Assembly (NCBI GenBank): GCA_020636105.1
Contig: JACJYL010000001.1
Coordinates: forward strand, 806,001 to 870,000
Reading direction: 5' to 3'
DNA length: 64,000 nt
Source: Lewinellaceae bacterium
GTDB lineage: Bacteria; Bacteroidota; Bacteroidia; Chitinophagales; Saprospiraceae
The translations under genes were made by a program, and so were the position numbers. Below are positions 54,318 through 63,874 of this stretch, in pieces (position 1 is the stretch's first letter; every line of letters starts with the position of its first letter). Below the pieces are notes generated by a model. It was not told where the DNA came from and did not search any database. It saw only the letters and a program-made list of their open reading frames with translations.

Positions 54318-55538
54318 CTAACGGCCAGGTTCCTTATTAAATTTTACAAGGGCCTTTTCCGCAATCGTTTTCCCTATTGATAATGAGGCCGTTGCGGCAG
54401 GAGACGGGGCATTGCATAAATGGATGGCTCCGGGCACTTCAAAAATACGGAAATCATCGATCAGGTTGCCTTCCTTATCGCAAGCCATGGCCCTAACGCC
54501 GGCATTTCCTCTTTCCAGGTCATCGTAACCAACTTCCGGAATCAAATGTTGCAACGCTTTCACAAAGGCCCGCTTTGAGAAAGAGCGGTAGAGTTCTCCC
54601 AAGCCAAATTTCCAGTTTTCGGAAACAATTTTATGAAATCCCCTGAAAGACAGTACCTCCCACAGCTCTTTAAAATCAATATCCCAACGGCTATAGCCCT
54701 CCCGTTTAAAAGCAAGGACAGCACTGGGGCCTGCTTCAATCCCTCCTTCAATCATTCGCGTATAATGGACCCCCAGGAAAGGAAAAGCCGGATTTGGAAC
54801 GGGGTAGATCAAATTATTGACGAGGTGTTCTTTTTCTTTTTTCAGGTCGTAATATTCTCCGCGAAACGGAATGATCTGCAACCCGGTATCCATACCACTC
54901 ATGGCCGCCAGTTTATCAGAATAAAGACCGGCACAACTGATCACCAGGGTAGCGCGAAACGATCCGTTACTGGTTTCCACTACCTGCTCTTCAGCTGAAT
55001 GACGAATGCTCCGGACTTTTACCCCGAAATGGGCCTGTCCACCATTTTGCTGGAAAAGTTCGAGGTATTTTTCCGATACTTTTTTATAATTGACTATTCC
55101 GGCCTGTGGCACCCAAACGGCTTCAAGGGCATTGACGTGGGGTTCAATTTCCCTGGCCTCCTCCGCTGTAATTTTTCGGATTCCTTTAAGATCATTCTGA
55201 GTGCCACGTTCCAGGATTTTATCCAAAAAAGGTCGCTCCTCTTCATTTGTGGCTACAATGATTTTGCCGCAAATTTCATAATCAATTCCATGTGTTTCAC
55301 AAAAGGATAACAACATATCGTAACCACGTCGGCAATTAACGGCCTTTTCACTTCCGGGAAGGTAATAAATACCAGAATGGATAACACCACTATTATGCCC
55401 GGTTTGGTGGGCTGACGGGCCGCTTTCTTTTTCCAGGATGCCGATACGGAGATCAGGACTTTGCCTGTTTATTTGGTAAGCTGTGGATAATCCAACAATA
55501 CCGGCACCGATTACCAGAATATCATAACTTTTGTCCAT
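54318..55538 (-). CDS. lhgO: L-2-hydroxyglutarate oxidase-like FAD enzyme
   Basis: 406 residues. It has the FAD motif ILVIGAGIVGLSTAYQINRQ, the typical AHQTGHNSGVIHSGIYYLPG block and VISCAGLYSDKLAAMSG. LhgO oxidises L-2-hydroxyglutarate to 2-oxoglutarate. That fits a metabolic link: WlbA-type dehydrogenases in the adjacent pathway reduce 2-oxoglutarate to 2-hydroxyglutarate during NAD recycling, though the stereochemistry would have to match. The gene has its own TAnnTTTG box upstream and lies 59 bp before wbpE. Confidence 0.92.
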   Translation of the reverse strand: MDKSYDILVIGAGIVGLSTAYQINRQSPDLRIGILEKESGPSAHQTGHNSGVIHSGIYYLPGSEKAVNCRRGYDMLLSFCETHGIDYEICGKIIVATNEEERPFLDKILERGTQNDLKGIRKITAEEAREIEPHVNALEAVWVPQAGIVNYKKVSEKYLELFQQNGGQAHFGVKVRSIRHSAEEQVVETSNGSFRATLVISCAGLYSDKLAAMSGMDTGLQIIPFRGEYYDLKKEKEHLVNNLIYPVPNPAFPFLGVHYTRMIEGGIEAGPSAVLAFKREGYSRWDIDFKELWEVLSFRGFHKIVSENWKFGLGELYRSFSKRAFVKALQHLIPEVGYDDLERGNAGVRAMACDKEGNLIDDFRIFEVPGAIHLCNAPSPAATASLSIGKTIAEKALVKFNKEPGR

Positions 55539-55560
55539 TCTCTCAAATTCAATTATGGCT

Positions 55561-55568
55561 CAAAGGTA
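55561..55568 (-). promoter_or_regulatory. TAnnTTTG -7 box upstream of lhgO
   Basis: Read on the minus strand it is TACCTTTG, 22 bp before the lhgO start. It is the best candidate for the promoter at the head of the minus-strand locus. The -33 element is not clear. Confidence 0.45.
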
Positions 55569-55692
55569 CGTTATTATCTTGTTAAGGTTAAAAAAAAGAT
55601 AGGTTATTTAATAGGGAATACGGGTACGAAAAACCTGCCCTACCACTGAATTTTTGAACAGATCTCAATTAATTGAAAACATTTAATGCCCG

Positions 55693-56490
55693 TTAATATT
55701 GCCGGCCTTTATCATCAAACAATTTCAAGGAAATTCCTGGATAATCTGCCATAAATTGATCTGCTGCACCTGTAAGGTCATCCCAGTCTCCCTCGTAATC
55801 AAAAACAAACTGTTTAAGAAAAGTACTTTCGGCAATGTCTGTAATTTCAATGCCTTCCTCGGTAGAATTAATGGTAAAATAGCCATAAAATCCTTTCGCC
55901 AGGTCAGAGGCGGTGCCCATTGAATTAAGCTGTTCCATTAGGGACATGGCATGCTGTTCGAGATCCGCTTCATTATAGGTAAGGTATCCCCAAACAGTAT
56001 GTTCAGGGACTCTGAATATTTCCTTATGCAACAAAATGACCCCTTCCTGAGTTTCCAGGTTCAAAAGAAAACGATGGTCTTCCACCACAAGGCTGCCTTC
56101 ATTTTTCACTGCATCCCGAAGATTAAAATTAAAAAGATAAAAACCGCTCTGAAGTGGCCCGGCTACGACATCTGCCAAAGAGGGTGCTATTCCCGGAATA
56201 CAATCTTCAGGATCCACCACATTATTGACGGAAACAGTCAATCTGTTCCCGGTTCGGGTAAAATCAAAGTCAATGGTGCCATTGAGACACTCGCCGTTCT
56301 CGATAGTTCTGATATTGAAGTGGGTAAATCGTTGGGTAGGACTCAGCGATTCGGAAAGATCAAGATAGAATTCTTTTTTTATGTTGGAAATGATGATAGG
56401 ATCACCAAGTTTATCCTCTTTACAAGATGGTAAAAAAAGCAGCAAACAAATTGCTCCGACAGCAAATGTCAACGTTCTGAAAATAGGCAT
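55693..56490 (-). CDS. putative lipoprotein of unknown function
   Basis: 265 residues. A lipoprotein signal peptide with lipobox FLPSC (Cys23) is clear, so the protein should be anchored in a membrane. The mature part is mixed alpha/beta with several Gly/Asn-rich turns. Beyond the signal I recognise no domain. It lies alone on the minus strand between lhgO (154-bp gap) and lepA, with its own promoter-like box. Confidence 0.8.
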   Translation of the reverse strand: MPIFRTLTFAVGAICLLLFLPSCKEDKLGDPIIISNIKKEFYLDLSESLSPTQRFTHFNIRTIENGECLNGTIDFDFTRTGNRLTVSVNNVVDPEDCIPGIAPSLADVVAGPLQSGFYLFNFNLRDAVKNEGSLVVEDHRFLLNLETQEGVILLHKEIFRVPEHTVWGYLTYNEADLEQHAMSLMEQLNSMGTASDLAKGFYGYFTINSTEEGIEITDIAESTFLKQFVFDYEGDWDDLTGAADQFMADYPGISLKLFDDKGRQY

Positions 56491-56509
56491 ACGCTCTAAT
56501 ATTTTTTCC

Positions 56510-56517
56510 CAAAGTTA
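56510..56517 (-). promoter_or_regulatory. TAnnTTTG -7 box for the lipoprotein gene
   Basis: On the minus strand the sequence is TAACTTTG, 19 bp before the ATG at 56490. No convincing -33 element. Confidence 0.45.
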
Positions 56518-56835
56518 CAATAGCTGAAGCGTTATCGATCTAAGTTATTTCAATTTATGGTAAAAAATTTACCAAATCTCCTTTCATCGAAAATCCGCAT
56601 GCTCTGATGTTATATAAGTCTCATCAAAAAAACGCTCCTATTGCCAAAACGCTGCCACCCCCATTCGATTTATAGGATAATTATTGCCCACAATATTAAT
56701 TTTCTACTCGAATGAATTTCAGTAAAAAGTCTTTTTTATATTTCATAAAAAAAAGAAAATGGAATAACAACCAAGCCCAAAAGCAAAATTGATAAAATCT
56801 TGGCTGGCAATAGGCGGGAAATCATAAGCAAAGCA

Positions 56836-56843
56836 TATCTTTG
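56836..56843 (+). promoter_or_regulatory. TAnnTTTG -7 box for lepA
   Basis: TATCTTTG ends 6 nt before the ATG at 56850. The transcript would begin almost at the start codon. Confidence 0.5.
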
Positions 56844-56849
56844 CGGTCT

Positions 56850-58646
56850 ATGAAAATGAAAAATATACGGAATTTTTGCGTTATCGCACATATTGACCAC
56901 GGGAAGAGTACGTTGTCTGACCGCCTATTGGAATTTACCCACACCATTTCCGAAAGGAATATGAAGCATCAGGCATTGGATGATATGGATTTGGAGCGGG
57001 AACGCGGCATTACCATTAAAAGCCATGCCATCCAGTTATATTATCCCCACACAGATGGTGAGATCTATACCTTCAACCTGATAGACACGCCGGGTCACGT
57101 TGATTTTTCTTATGAAGTGTCCAGATCTATTGCAGCGTGCGAGGGAGCATTACTGCTGGTAGACGCTTCGCAAGGTATCCAGGCACAAACCATTTCAAAT
57201 CTTTACCTGGCCATTGAGCATGACCTGGAGATCATACCCATTCTTAATAAGGTAGATATGGACAGTGCCATGATCGACGAGGTTTCCGAACAAATTATCG
57301 ATCTCATTGGCTGTGATCTTGAAGATATCATTCATGCAAGCGGTAAAACGGGGTTAGGCGTTCAAAATATCATGACCGCCATTGTCGAAAGGATACCCGC
57401 ACCCGAGGGAGACCCAAGCGCCCCTTTCCAGGCATTGGTGTTTGACTCCATGTTTAATTCTTACCGCGGGGTAGTTGCCTATTTCCGGGTGATGAATGGC
57501 ACCATCAAAAAAGGAGAAAAAATCCGGTTTGTCAATACTGGAAACGAATATGAATCCGATGAGATCGGCATATTGCAGATGACGCAGATTCCTAAGAAAG
57601 AACTCTCTGTCGGCAATGTAGGCTATGTCATTACAGGGATAAAAAATTCAAAAGAGATCAAGGTTGGGGATACCATTACCACGGTAGATAATCCATGTCC
57701 GGATGCCATTCATGGTTTTGAAGATGTAAAACCTATGGTCTTTGCCGGCATCTTTCCCATCGAAAATGAAGATTTTGAAGATCTGCGGGAAAGCCTGGAA
57801 AAATTGCAGTTAAACGATGCTTCCCTGGTCTTTGAACCGGAAACTTCCACTGCTTTAGGCTTTGGCTTCCGTTGCGGATTCCTGGGCATGTTACACCTCG
57901 AGATCGTACAGGAAAGGTTGTCCAGGGAATTTGACCAGGAGGTGATCACCACCATTCCCAACGTTTCTTATGTGGCCTATAACAGGCGAGGAGAGAAACT
58001 TACCATCCACACACCGGTGGATCTTCCCAATCCAACTATTCTGGATTATGTTGAAGAGCCTTATATTTCAGCTCAAATCATCACAAAACCTGAATTCATT
58101 GGTTCCATTATGACCCTGTGCATGGAAAAACGAGGGACCTTGCTGTCTCAACACTACCTCACAGAAGACAGGGTTGAGTTATCCTTTGATTTGCCTTTGG
58201 CAGAGATCGTTTTTGATTTTTACGACAGGCTCAAATCCATTTCGAGGGGATATGCCTCTTTTGATTATCAGCCGAGTGAATACAAACGGTCGGATCTCGT
58301 AAAGCTCGACATCATGCTCAACGGAGAACCGGTGGATGCCCTTTCGGCCCTGGTACATAAGGATAAAGCAGCAGCCTTTGGCAGACAAATATGTAAAAAA
58401 CTGAGGGAATTATTGCCCCGCCAGCAGTTTGTCATTGCCATCCAGGCGGCCATAGGAGCCAAGATTATTGCCCGGGAAACGATTTCCGCCATGAGAAAGG
58501 ACGTAACGGCAAAATGTTATGGAGGAGATATCTCCCGTAAGCGAAAATTATTGGAAAAACAGAAAAAAGGCAAGAAAAAAATGCGTCAGATCGGAAAGGT
58601 CCAGGTGCCGCAAAGAGCCTTCCTCGATGTTTTAAAATTAGATTAA
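56850..58646 (+). CDS. lepA: elongation factor 4 (LepA GTPase)
   Basis: 598 residues from ATG 56850, the normal family length. A TTG at 56841 would add three residues inside the promoter box; ATG 56856 is also possible. The GTPase motifs are AHIDHGKST (G1, residues 13-21), DTPGHVDF (G3) and NKVDM (G4). The C-terminal LepA-specific region ends with a basic tail KRKLLEKQKKGKKKM. LepA binds ribosomes and affects initiation and back-translocation under stress. Single gene with its own promoter, not linked to lepB here. Confidence 0.97.
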   Translation: MKMKNIRNFCVIAHIDHGKSTLSDRLLEFTHTISERNMKHQALDDMDLERERGITIKSHAIQLYYPHTDGEIYTFNLIDTPGHVDFSYEVSRSIAACEGALLLVDASQGIQAQTISNLYLAIEHDLEIIPILNKVDMDSAMIDEVSEQIIDLIGCDLEDIIHASGKTGLGVQNIMTAIVERIPAPEGDPSAPFQALVFDSMFNSYRGVVAYFRVMNGTIKKGEKIRFVNTGNEYESDEIGILQMTQIPKKELSVGNVGYVITGIKNSKEIKVGDTITTVDNPCPDAIHGFEDVKPMVFAGIFPIENEDFEDLRESLEKLQLNDASLVFEPETSTALGFGFRCGFLGMLHLEIVQERLSREFDQEVITTIPNVSYVAYNRRGEKLTIHTPVDLPNPTILDYVEEPYISAQIITKPEFIGSIMTLCMEKRGTLLSQHYLTEDRVELSFDLPLAEIVFDFYDRLKSISRGYASFDYQPSEYKRSDLVKLDIMLNGEPVDALSALVHKDKAAAFGRQICKKLRELLPRQQFVIAIQAAIGAKIIARETISAMRKDVTAKCYGGDISRKRKLLEKQKKGKKKMRQIGKVQVPQRAFLDVLKLD

Positions 58647-58719
58647 CGCGTTCCTAATGTAAAAACATAAATTGTCGTTCATAAGCCTATTTATAACTTT
58701 TACTTTATAATATTCTTTT

Positions 58720-58727
58720 TACCTTTG
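58720..58727 (+). promoter_or_regulatory. TAnnTTTG -7 box upstream of the T9SS cargo gene
   Basis: TACCTTTG lies 186 bp before the ATG at 58914, giving a long 5' untranslated region of about 180 nt that contains an inverted repeat. Confidence 0.45.
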
Positions 58728-58838
58728 CACATGAAAATATGCCTTCCACTTTTGAAGACCACTAAACTAACTACCCTATTTTCTATTACATCATCATCTT
58801 ATTCAAACCCCTTTGTTAACCAATCAAAGGTATTTTCC

Positions 58839-58867
58839 CTACAAGGTTAATTAAATTAACCTTGTAG
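58839..58867 (+). repeat. 29-bp near-perfect palindrome in the 5' leader of the T9SS cargo gene
   Basis: The 14-bp arms CTACAAGGTTAATT and AATTAACCTTGTAG are fully complementary around one A. No T-run follows, so it is not a normal intrinsic terminator. It could be an operator for a dimeric regulator or an RNA hairpin that affects stability; a shorter CTTTG/CAAAG repeat lies just upstream. Confidence 0.7.
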
Positions 58868-58913
58868 TTCATTAATATTAAAATCAATCCATTAATAACA
58901 AAAATCTGATAGT

Positions 58914-60806
58914 ATGAGATTTAAAAACATTACATTAATCGCCTTATTTAGTTTCCTCTTTGCTGCAGGAATGTCAGCCCAAACCTTCTTCTCTGAAGAT
59001 TTTGGAAGTGGAATTCCAGCGGACTGGATGAACATCGAAGTAGAAGGAAACGGACAACCTTCATCCGTTTGGTTATATACCACAGAAGGACCTACAGGAC
59101 CTACCGCTGTTGATGCGCTTGTATCAACAACAGCTGCCAACGGTTGGGCTATCTTTGATTCTGACCTCAACAATAACCTGGGTTCTCCTCAAAATGCCTG
59201 GTTAATCTCTCCAGAAATCGATGCCACGGACAAGGCAAATGTATGGCTGCTTTTTGAAACTTACTACGTTAGTTTTGATGACAAGCCCCAGGTTCGTGTA
59301 GGAACTGATCTCAACGACCTGGAAAGCTGGGCAACCATTGAAGTTTTTCCTGGAATCGGAGCAACAGATGATAATGGTTCCAATCCTGAAACCAAAAAAA
59401 TTAACCTAACGGAATTTGCTGCGGGCCAGACCTTCCGTTTTGCGTTCCAGTTTCTCTCTGATGCAACAACCAACAATGGTGGTGGCACCCAGGGATGGGC
59501 TTATGCATGGCAAATAGATGATATATCGCTTACTGACCAAAATCCATTGGCTGCCATTGATCTTGCTATAGCCAATGACTTTTACTCCATTTCCCCTAGT
59601 GCCGTAACGCCAGGAAGCCAGGTGATCCCATTTGGCTTTATCAACGATGCAGTAAACAATGGCTCCGGTACGGTAAATGCTGCTACCATGGAGATTAGCA
59701 TCGCTAATAGTGGGGGTACTGTTTTTACAGATTCACACCCTTATGGCACGCTTGCACCCGGTGAATTTTTTATTGATTATATTTTTGATAATCAATTTAC
59801 GCCTTCATCTGATGCAGACGATTACACAGGGACTTATACCCTTACCCCAACCGACGGAGCCGACGGATTGCCTTCAGACAATACCATTAGCTTCAATTTT
59901 TCGGTTAGTGATACCCTTTTCAGTAAAGATTTAGGGGCTACGAGAAGTGTGGCTCCTAGCGCCGATAATAACTATGCTTATTCAAATGTGTACTATGTGC
60001 CTGAAGGAGATGGAATGTTTGCCCGTTACGTATCCTTTGGAGTTTCTGACTCACAGGGAGCCCTTGCCGGAAATTCATGTAACATCTTCCTCTACGAATG
60101 GGAAGGGGACACCAATGAAGACGGTAACATCAACACAGCAGAAATGACCGGTGGCGGAGCGATCGCTTTCAATAGTTATGAATTCGATGGTACAGAACAC
60201 CTTCAAGTCCTTACTTTGCCTATCGATATTGATGCACAAGCAATTCCTTTAAATAGTGGCAAATATTATGTAATAGCCATCCAATACATCGCACAGGCGG
60301 ATGAGAACATGTTCCTTTTAGCTTCGGAAGAATTCAATTACTTTGGAATGAATTATCTTACCGACTCTTTGAATGTTCTTGACAACAACGTAGCGGTACA
60401 ATATGCCTCTGCTTTGGACGTAGGAAATTCAGGTGAATATTTCATCCTTGGTTTTGGCTGGGATATCGTTCCTTTGGTACGTATGAGTATTGGTAACAAT
60501 GCTGATATGAATGGCCCTGCTATCACAGGCATTCAGGAAACTATCCTGGCCGACGGATCTTTGAGTGTTTTCCCTAATCCTGTGGACAAAGTGGCTAACG
60601 TTGAGTTTAACCTCAATGAAATGTCGGAAAATGTCACCCTGGAAATGTTTGACCTGAATGGCAAACTCGTCAGTAAGACAAAATACCAGAATGTACAGTC
60701 CGAAACGGTTAACGTAAATGTAGCCAACTTACCAGTAGGTAACTACAAACTCCGTGCTCGTACCGATGCCGGAATCAAAACCGTAAACGTTTCTATTCAG
60801 CGTTAA
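58914..60806 (+). CDS. secreted protein with choice-of-anchor J-like domain and T9SS type A sorting domain
   Basis: 630 residues. A signal peptide (residues 1-23, ending MSAQ) is followed by a cleaved-adhesin/choice-of-anchor J-like domain (FFSEDFGSGIPADWMN, NAWLISPEIDATD), then repeat-like beta regions, and a C-terminal T9SS type A domain from about 545 (SLSVFPNPVDKVANVEF, LPVGNYKLRA). It should be exported by Sec, moved across the outer membrane by T9SS and anchored or released. No enzyme signature was found; an adhesin or surface-layer role is possible. Alone, between a long leader and a strong terminator. Confidence 0.9.
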   Translation: MRFKNITLIALFSFLFAAGMSAQTFFSEDFGSGIPADWMNIEVEGNGQPSSVWLYTTEGPTGPTAVDALVSTTAANGWAIFDSDLNNNLGSPQNAWLISPEIDATDKANVWLLFETYYVSFDDKPQVRVGTDLNDLESWATIEVFPGIGATDDNGSNPETKKINLTEFAAGQTFRFAFQFLSDATTNNGGGTQGWAYAWQIDDISLTDQNPLAAIDLAIANDFYSISPSAVTPGSQVIPFGFINDAVNNGSGTVNAATMEISIANSGGTVFTDSHPYGTLAPGEFFIDYIFDNQFTPSSDADDYTGTYTLTPTDGADGLPSDNTISFNFSVSDTLFSKDLGATRSVAPSADNNYAYSNVYYVPEGDGMFARYVSFGVSDSQGALAGNSCNIFLYEWEGDTNEDGNINTAEMTGGGAIAFNSYEFDGTEHLQVLTLPIDIDAQAIPLNSGKYYVIAIQYIAQADENMFLLASEEFNYFGMNYLTDSLNVLDNNVAVQYASALDVGNSGEYFILGFGWDIVPLVRMSIGNNADMNGPAITGIQETILADGSLSVFPNPVDKVANVEFNLNEMSENVTLEMFDLNGKLVSKTKYQNVQSETVNVNVANLPVGNYKLRARTDAGIKTVNVSIQR

Positions 60807-60837
60807 TATTGGTTGAATAACGAACTGTTTTAAATTA

Positions 60838-60878
60838 AAAAAAATGGCGATCAAAATATTTTGATCGCCATTTTTTTT
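60838..60878. terminator. bidirectional intrinsic terminator
   Basis: The 28-bp perfect palindrome at 60844-60871 (arms ATGGCGATCAAAAT and its complement) is flanked by an A-run on the left and a T-run on the right. It can stop both the plus-strand T9SS gene and the minus-strand valS gene. Confidence 0.9.
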
Positions 60879-60912
60879 ATCGGTCACTTACCTTTTGTAA
60901 TCCTGTCTTGTT

Positions 60913-63639
60913 TCAGGATTCCAAATCGGCCAAAGCCGCCTGAATATTTTTAATCTTGGACATTCCGTCGGCCAGTTTTTTGCGTTCGAGGGCTACTACA
61001 TTCTCCGGGGCCCTGCCAACAAAACTTTCGTTTGAAAGTTTTTTCTCAACCGTTTGGACAAACCCCTGGAAATATTCCAACTCCTTAGTCAGCCGTTCGA
61101 ATTCTTCCTCTTTATTGATCTCCTGATTGAGTTCTACAAAGAATTTATGGGTTTTTACCAGGAAAGAAACACTGTTGTCTATTGTTTCTTCTGTCATATC
61201 CAGACTTTCCAAAACTGCCATTTTCATGACCATAGACTTCATGCCATCTGAATCAAGCAATTCAGATAATTCCTTTGAAGCCTGTCCATGTACCTTGAGC
61301 AATTCCTTCTGTTTAATGCCGTTATTATTGCGTACATCCCTTACCCCGGAAACAATGTCTTTGGCCAATTCAATTTCATCAATAAAGTGATCATCGAACA
61401 TTCCTGCCTCCGGCCATTTGCTAACGATACAATCGTCCCCTTCCACACGATCCCTAAGCTGGTGCCATATTTCTTCGGTAACGAAAGGCATAAAAGGATG
61501 CAATAAAATCATCATTTTTTCAAATAAAGCGATGGATCTTTCAAGCGTTGCGCGGTCAATAGGCGCCTGGTATTCGGGTTTAACCATTTCGAGGTACCAG
61601 GAACAAAAATCGAACCAAATGAATTTGTAAAGATCCATTATGCTGTCCGACAAGCGGTACTCCTTCATTTGCTGATCCAACTGCCCGATGATACGATTCA
61701 TCTTCTGCTCCAGCCAGTCTCCGGCCAGTTTGTTGATCTCGGCAGTAGTGGCATCAACAGGTTCATCCACCACCTCCCAGCTATTTATGAGTCGAAGGGC
61801 GTTCCACATTTTATTGCAAAAATTCCTCCCTTGCTCGCAAAGCTTGCTTTCATTGAGTACGATTCCCGTTTTAGGATCTATAGGGGCATCGAAGATAATA
61901 TCATTGCCGGCTGCTGCACTGGAAAGCATTCCAAATCGCACTCCATCAGCACCGTAATTTTCGATAAGCGACAAGGCATCAGGAGAATTGCCCAGGGATT
62001 TACTCATCTTTCGACGCTTGGAATCCCTCACCATACCGGTGAAATACACATCATGGAAAGGCTGTTTTCCTTTCTTATCGGTAATTTCTTTTCCCAAAAG
62101 TTCTTCGGACCATTCATAACCCGCCATGATCATCCTGGCCACCCAGAAAAACATAATGTCCCATCCAGTCACCAAAGTATTGGTCGGATAATAATAAGCC
62201 AGGTCATTTTTCTCCTCAAAGCCGTCAAAAACGGTTAGCGGCCACAACCATGAAGAAAACCAGGTATCCACTACATCTTCATCCTGGTGCAAATCATTGA
62301 TAGTCAGATTTTTATTCCCTGTTTCCTTTTGGGCCATTTCAAGCGCTTCCTCTGCGGATTCGGCCACGAAAGTTTTATCATCGATATACCAGGCAGGGAT
62401 CTGCTGGCCCCACCATAACTGGCGGGAAATACACCAATCCTTAACATTTTCCTCCTTCAACCAACTGTTGTACATGTTCCACATGCTCTTTGGATAAAAA
62501 GTGACCTCATCGCTTTTCACTGCTTCGAGGGCGGTAGCGGCGAATGCTTCCATGGTGAGGAACCACTGCATCGTGAGCCGGGGTTCAACGATGGCATTGG
62601 TGCGTTCGGAGCGGCCCACTTTATTCTTGTAATCCTCTATCTTTACCAGGTGTCCGGCTTCGTCCAGGTCTCTGGTGATCATTTTTCTCGCCTTAAAACG
62701 ATCTTCTCCCACGTATAGTTGGGCGGCTTCATTGAGTGTACCATCTTCATTCAGGGTATCTATTACCTCGAGATTATGGCGTTGCCCGATCTCATAATCA
62801 TTCATATCATGAGCCGGGGTAATTTTTAAACAGCCCGTCCCGAATTCCATGTCAACGTAGCGGTCCGCAATAATGGGAATAGGCCTTCCAATCAAAGGAA
62901 CGAGCACCTTTTTTCCATGCAAATGCATAAAACGCTCGTCTTTGGGATTAACCGCAATAGCGGTATCGCCTAAAATGGTTTCGGGACGTACGGTTGCGAT
63001 GGTAACATACTCATCCTCAGAGCCTTCAATCTTGTAACGCAGGTAATACAGTTTGGAATTTTCTTCTGAATGGATTACTTCCTCATTTGACAATACGGTT
63101 TTGGCAGAAGGATCCCAGTTGGTCATGCGCAGTCCGCGGTAAATTTTTCCTTTTTTATAAAGATCCACAAAAACCCGGATGACGGCATCAGACAATTTGG
63201 GTTCCATGGTAAAACGAGTGCGTTTCCAGTCGCAGGAAGCTCCCAGTTTCTGAAGCTGATCGAGGATAATTCCTCCGTATTTGTCTTTCCATTCAAAGGC
63301 ATACTTCAGGAAGTCTTCCCTGGACAATTCCGATTTTTTTATGCCTTGTTCGCGCAACATTTTCACCACCTTCGCCTCCGTGGCAATGGAAGCATGATCC
63401 GTTCCGGGCACCCAACAGGCATTATATCCCATCAGCCGGGCGCGACGGATCAAAATATCCTGAATCGTATTATTGAGCATATGCCCCATATGAAGGACAC
63501 CGGTAACGTTGGGCGGCGGGATTACAATACTGAAAGGCTCTCTTTCGTCTGGTTCTGAATGGAAATAATCTTTTTCCATCCAATGATCATACCATTTTTT
63601 TTCCGTCTCTGAAGGCGTATATCTCGTGGATAGTGACAT
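60913..63639 (-). CDS. valS: valine--tRNA ligase
   Basis: 908 residues, the normal size. The HIGH-type motif is HMGH at residues 50-53 within NVTGVLHMGHM, the KMSKS motif is at 544-548 (RKMSKSLGNS), and the editing domain lies between (about 200-340, with WDPSAKTVLSNEEV before it). The anticodon-binding domain and a C-terminal coiled coil typical of ValRS (about 840-905) complete it. It charges tRNA-Val in the cytoplasm. ATG at 63639, with a leader of about 175 nt from the predicted promoter. Confidence 0.98.
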   Translation of the reverse strand: MSLSTRYTPSETEKKWYDHWMEKDYFHSEPDEREPFSIVIPPPNVTGVLHMGHMLNNTIQDILIRRARLMGYNACWVPGTDHASIATEAKVVKMLREQGIKKSELSREDFLKYAFEWKDKYGGIILDQLQKLGASCDWKRTRFTMEPKLSDAVIRVFVDLYKKGKIYRGLRMTNWDPSAKTVLSNEEVIHSEENSKLYYLRYKIEGSEDEYVTIATVRPETILGDTAIAVNPKDERFMHLHGKKVLVPLIGRPIPIIADRYVDMEFGTGCLKITPAHDMNDYEIGQRHNLEVIDTLNEDGTLNEAAQLYVGEDRFKARKMITRDLDEAGHLVKIEDYKNKVGRSERTNAIVEPRLTMQWFLTMEAFAATALEAVKSDEVTFYPKSMWNMYNSWLKEENVKDWCISRQLWWGQQIPAWYIDDKTFVAESAEEALEMAQKETGNKNLTINDLHQDEDVVDTWFSSWLWPLTVFDGFEEKNDLAYYYPTNTLVTGWDIMFFWVARMIMAGYEWSEELLGKEITDKKGKQPFHDVYFTGMVRDSKRRKMSKSLGNSPDALSLIENYGADGVRFGMLSSAAAGNDIIFDAPIDPKTGIVLNESKLCEQGRNFCNKMWNALRLINSWEVVDEPVDATTAEINKLAGDWLEQKMNRIIGQLDQQMKEYRLSDSIMDLYKFIWFDFCSWYLEMVKPEYQAPIDRATLERSIALFEKMMILLHPFMPFVTEEIWHQLRDRVEGDDCIVSKWPEAGMFDDHFIDEIELAKDIVSGVRDVRNNNGIKQKELLKVHGQASKELSELLDSDGMKSMVMKMAVLESLDMTEETIDNSVSFLVKTHKFFVELNQEINKEEEFERLTKELEYFQGFVQTVEKKLSNESFVGRAPENVVALERKKLADGMSKIKNIQAALADLES

Positions 63640-63751
63640 GTATAGATTTTTGTTGAAATTCTTTATTTGAAATTCACTGTTGATTTATTTTGAAAGTTTA
63701 CAGCTCAGTACATTGTTAAAGCAACAGCAAATAACAGTTTTTCGTTCCTCA

Positions 63752-63771
63752 ATCCGACAAAAATGCCGGAT
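63752..63771 (-). repeat. 8-bp hairpin in the valS leader
   Basis: Read on the minus strand, ATCCGGCA pairs with TGTCGGAT (one G-T wobble) around a four-T loop. It lies between the predicted valS promoter and start. No T-box-like sequence was recognised. Confidence 0.35.
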
Positions 63772-63820
63772 ATGAATTAAATGCTCATTTCAGCAGCATA
63801 ATATTTCGCTGAAAATGCCG

Positions 63821-63828
63821 CAAAGATA
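63821..63828 (-). promoter_or_regulatory. TAnnTTTG -7 box for valS
   Basis: On the minus strand it is TATCTTTG, 181 bp before the valS start. No clear -33 element was found, so the call depends on the -7 match. Confidence 0.45.
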
Positions 63829-63874
63829 GGATTTTATTTAGAGTTGTGAGCGGATAAATAGAGTATTTTTATGA

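Larger units (their letters stand above)
56491..56849. other. 359-bp divergent gap between the lipoprotein gene and lepA
   Basis: AT-rich. It contains a minus-strand TAnnTTTG box near the lipoprotein start and a plus-strand box near the lepA start. Between them I see only short frames (under 30 codons) and no RNA structure I can support. Confidence 0.6.

Noticed and set aside
58731..58850. 39-codon ORF in the leader of the T9SS cargo gene
   Set aside because: It starts at an ATG just after the predicted promoter box, but its sequence is low-complexity and ends inside the palindrome. No evidence for translation.
61669..62238. Open plus-strand frame of 189 codons inside valS
   Set aside because: valS is complete and conserved across this span; the reverse frame has no independent support.
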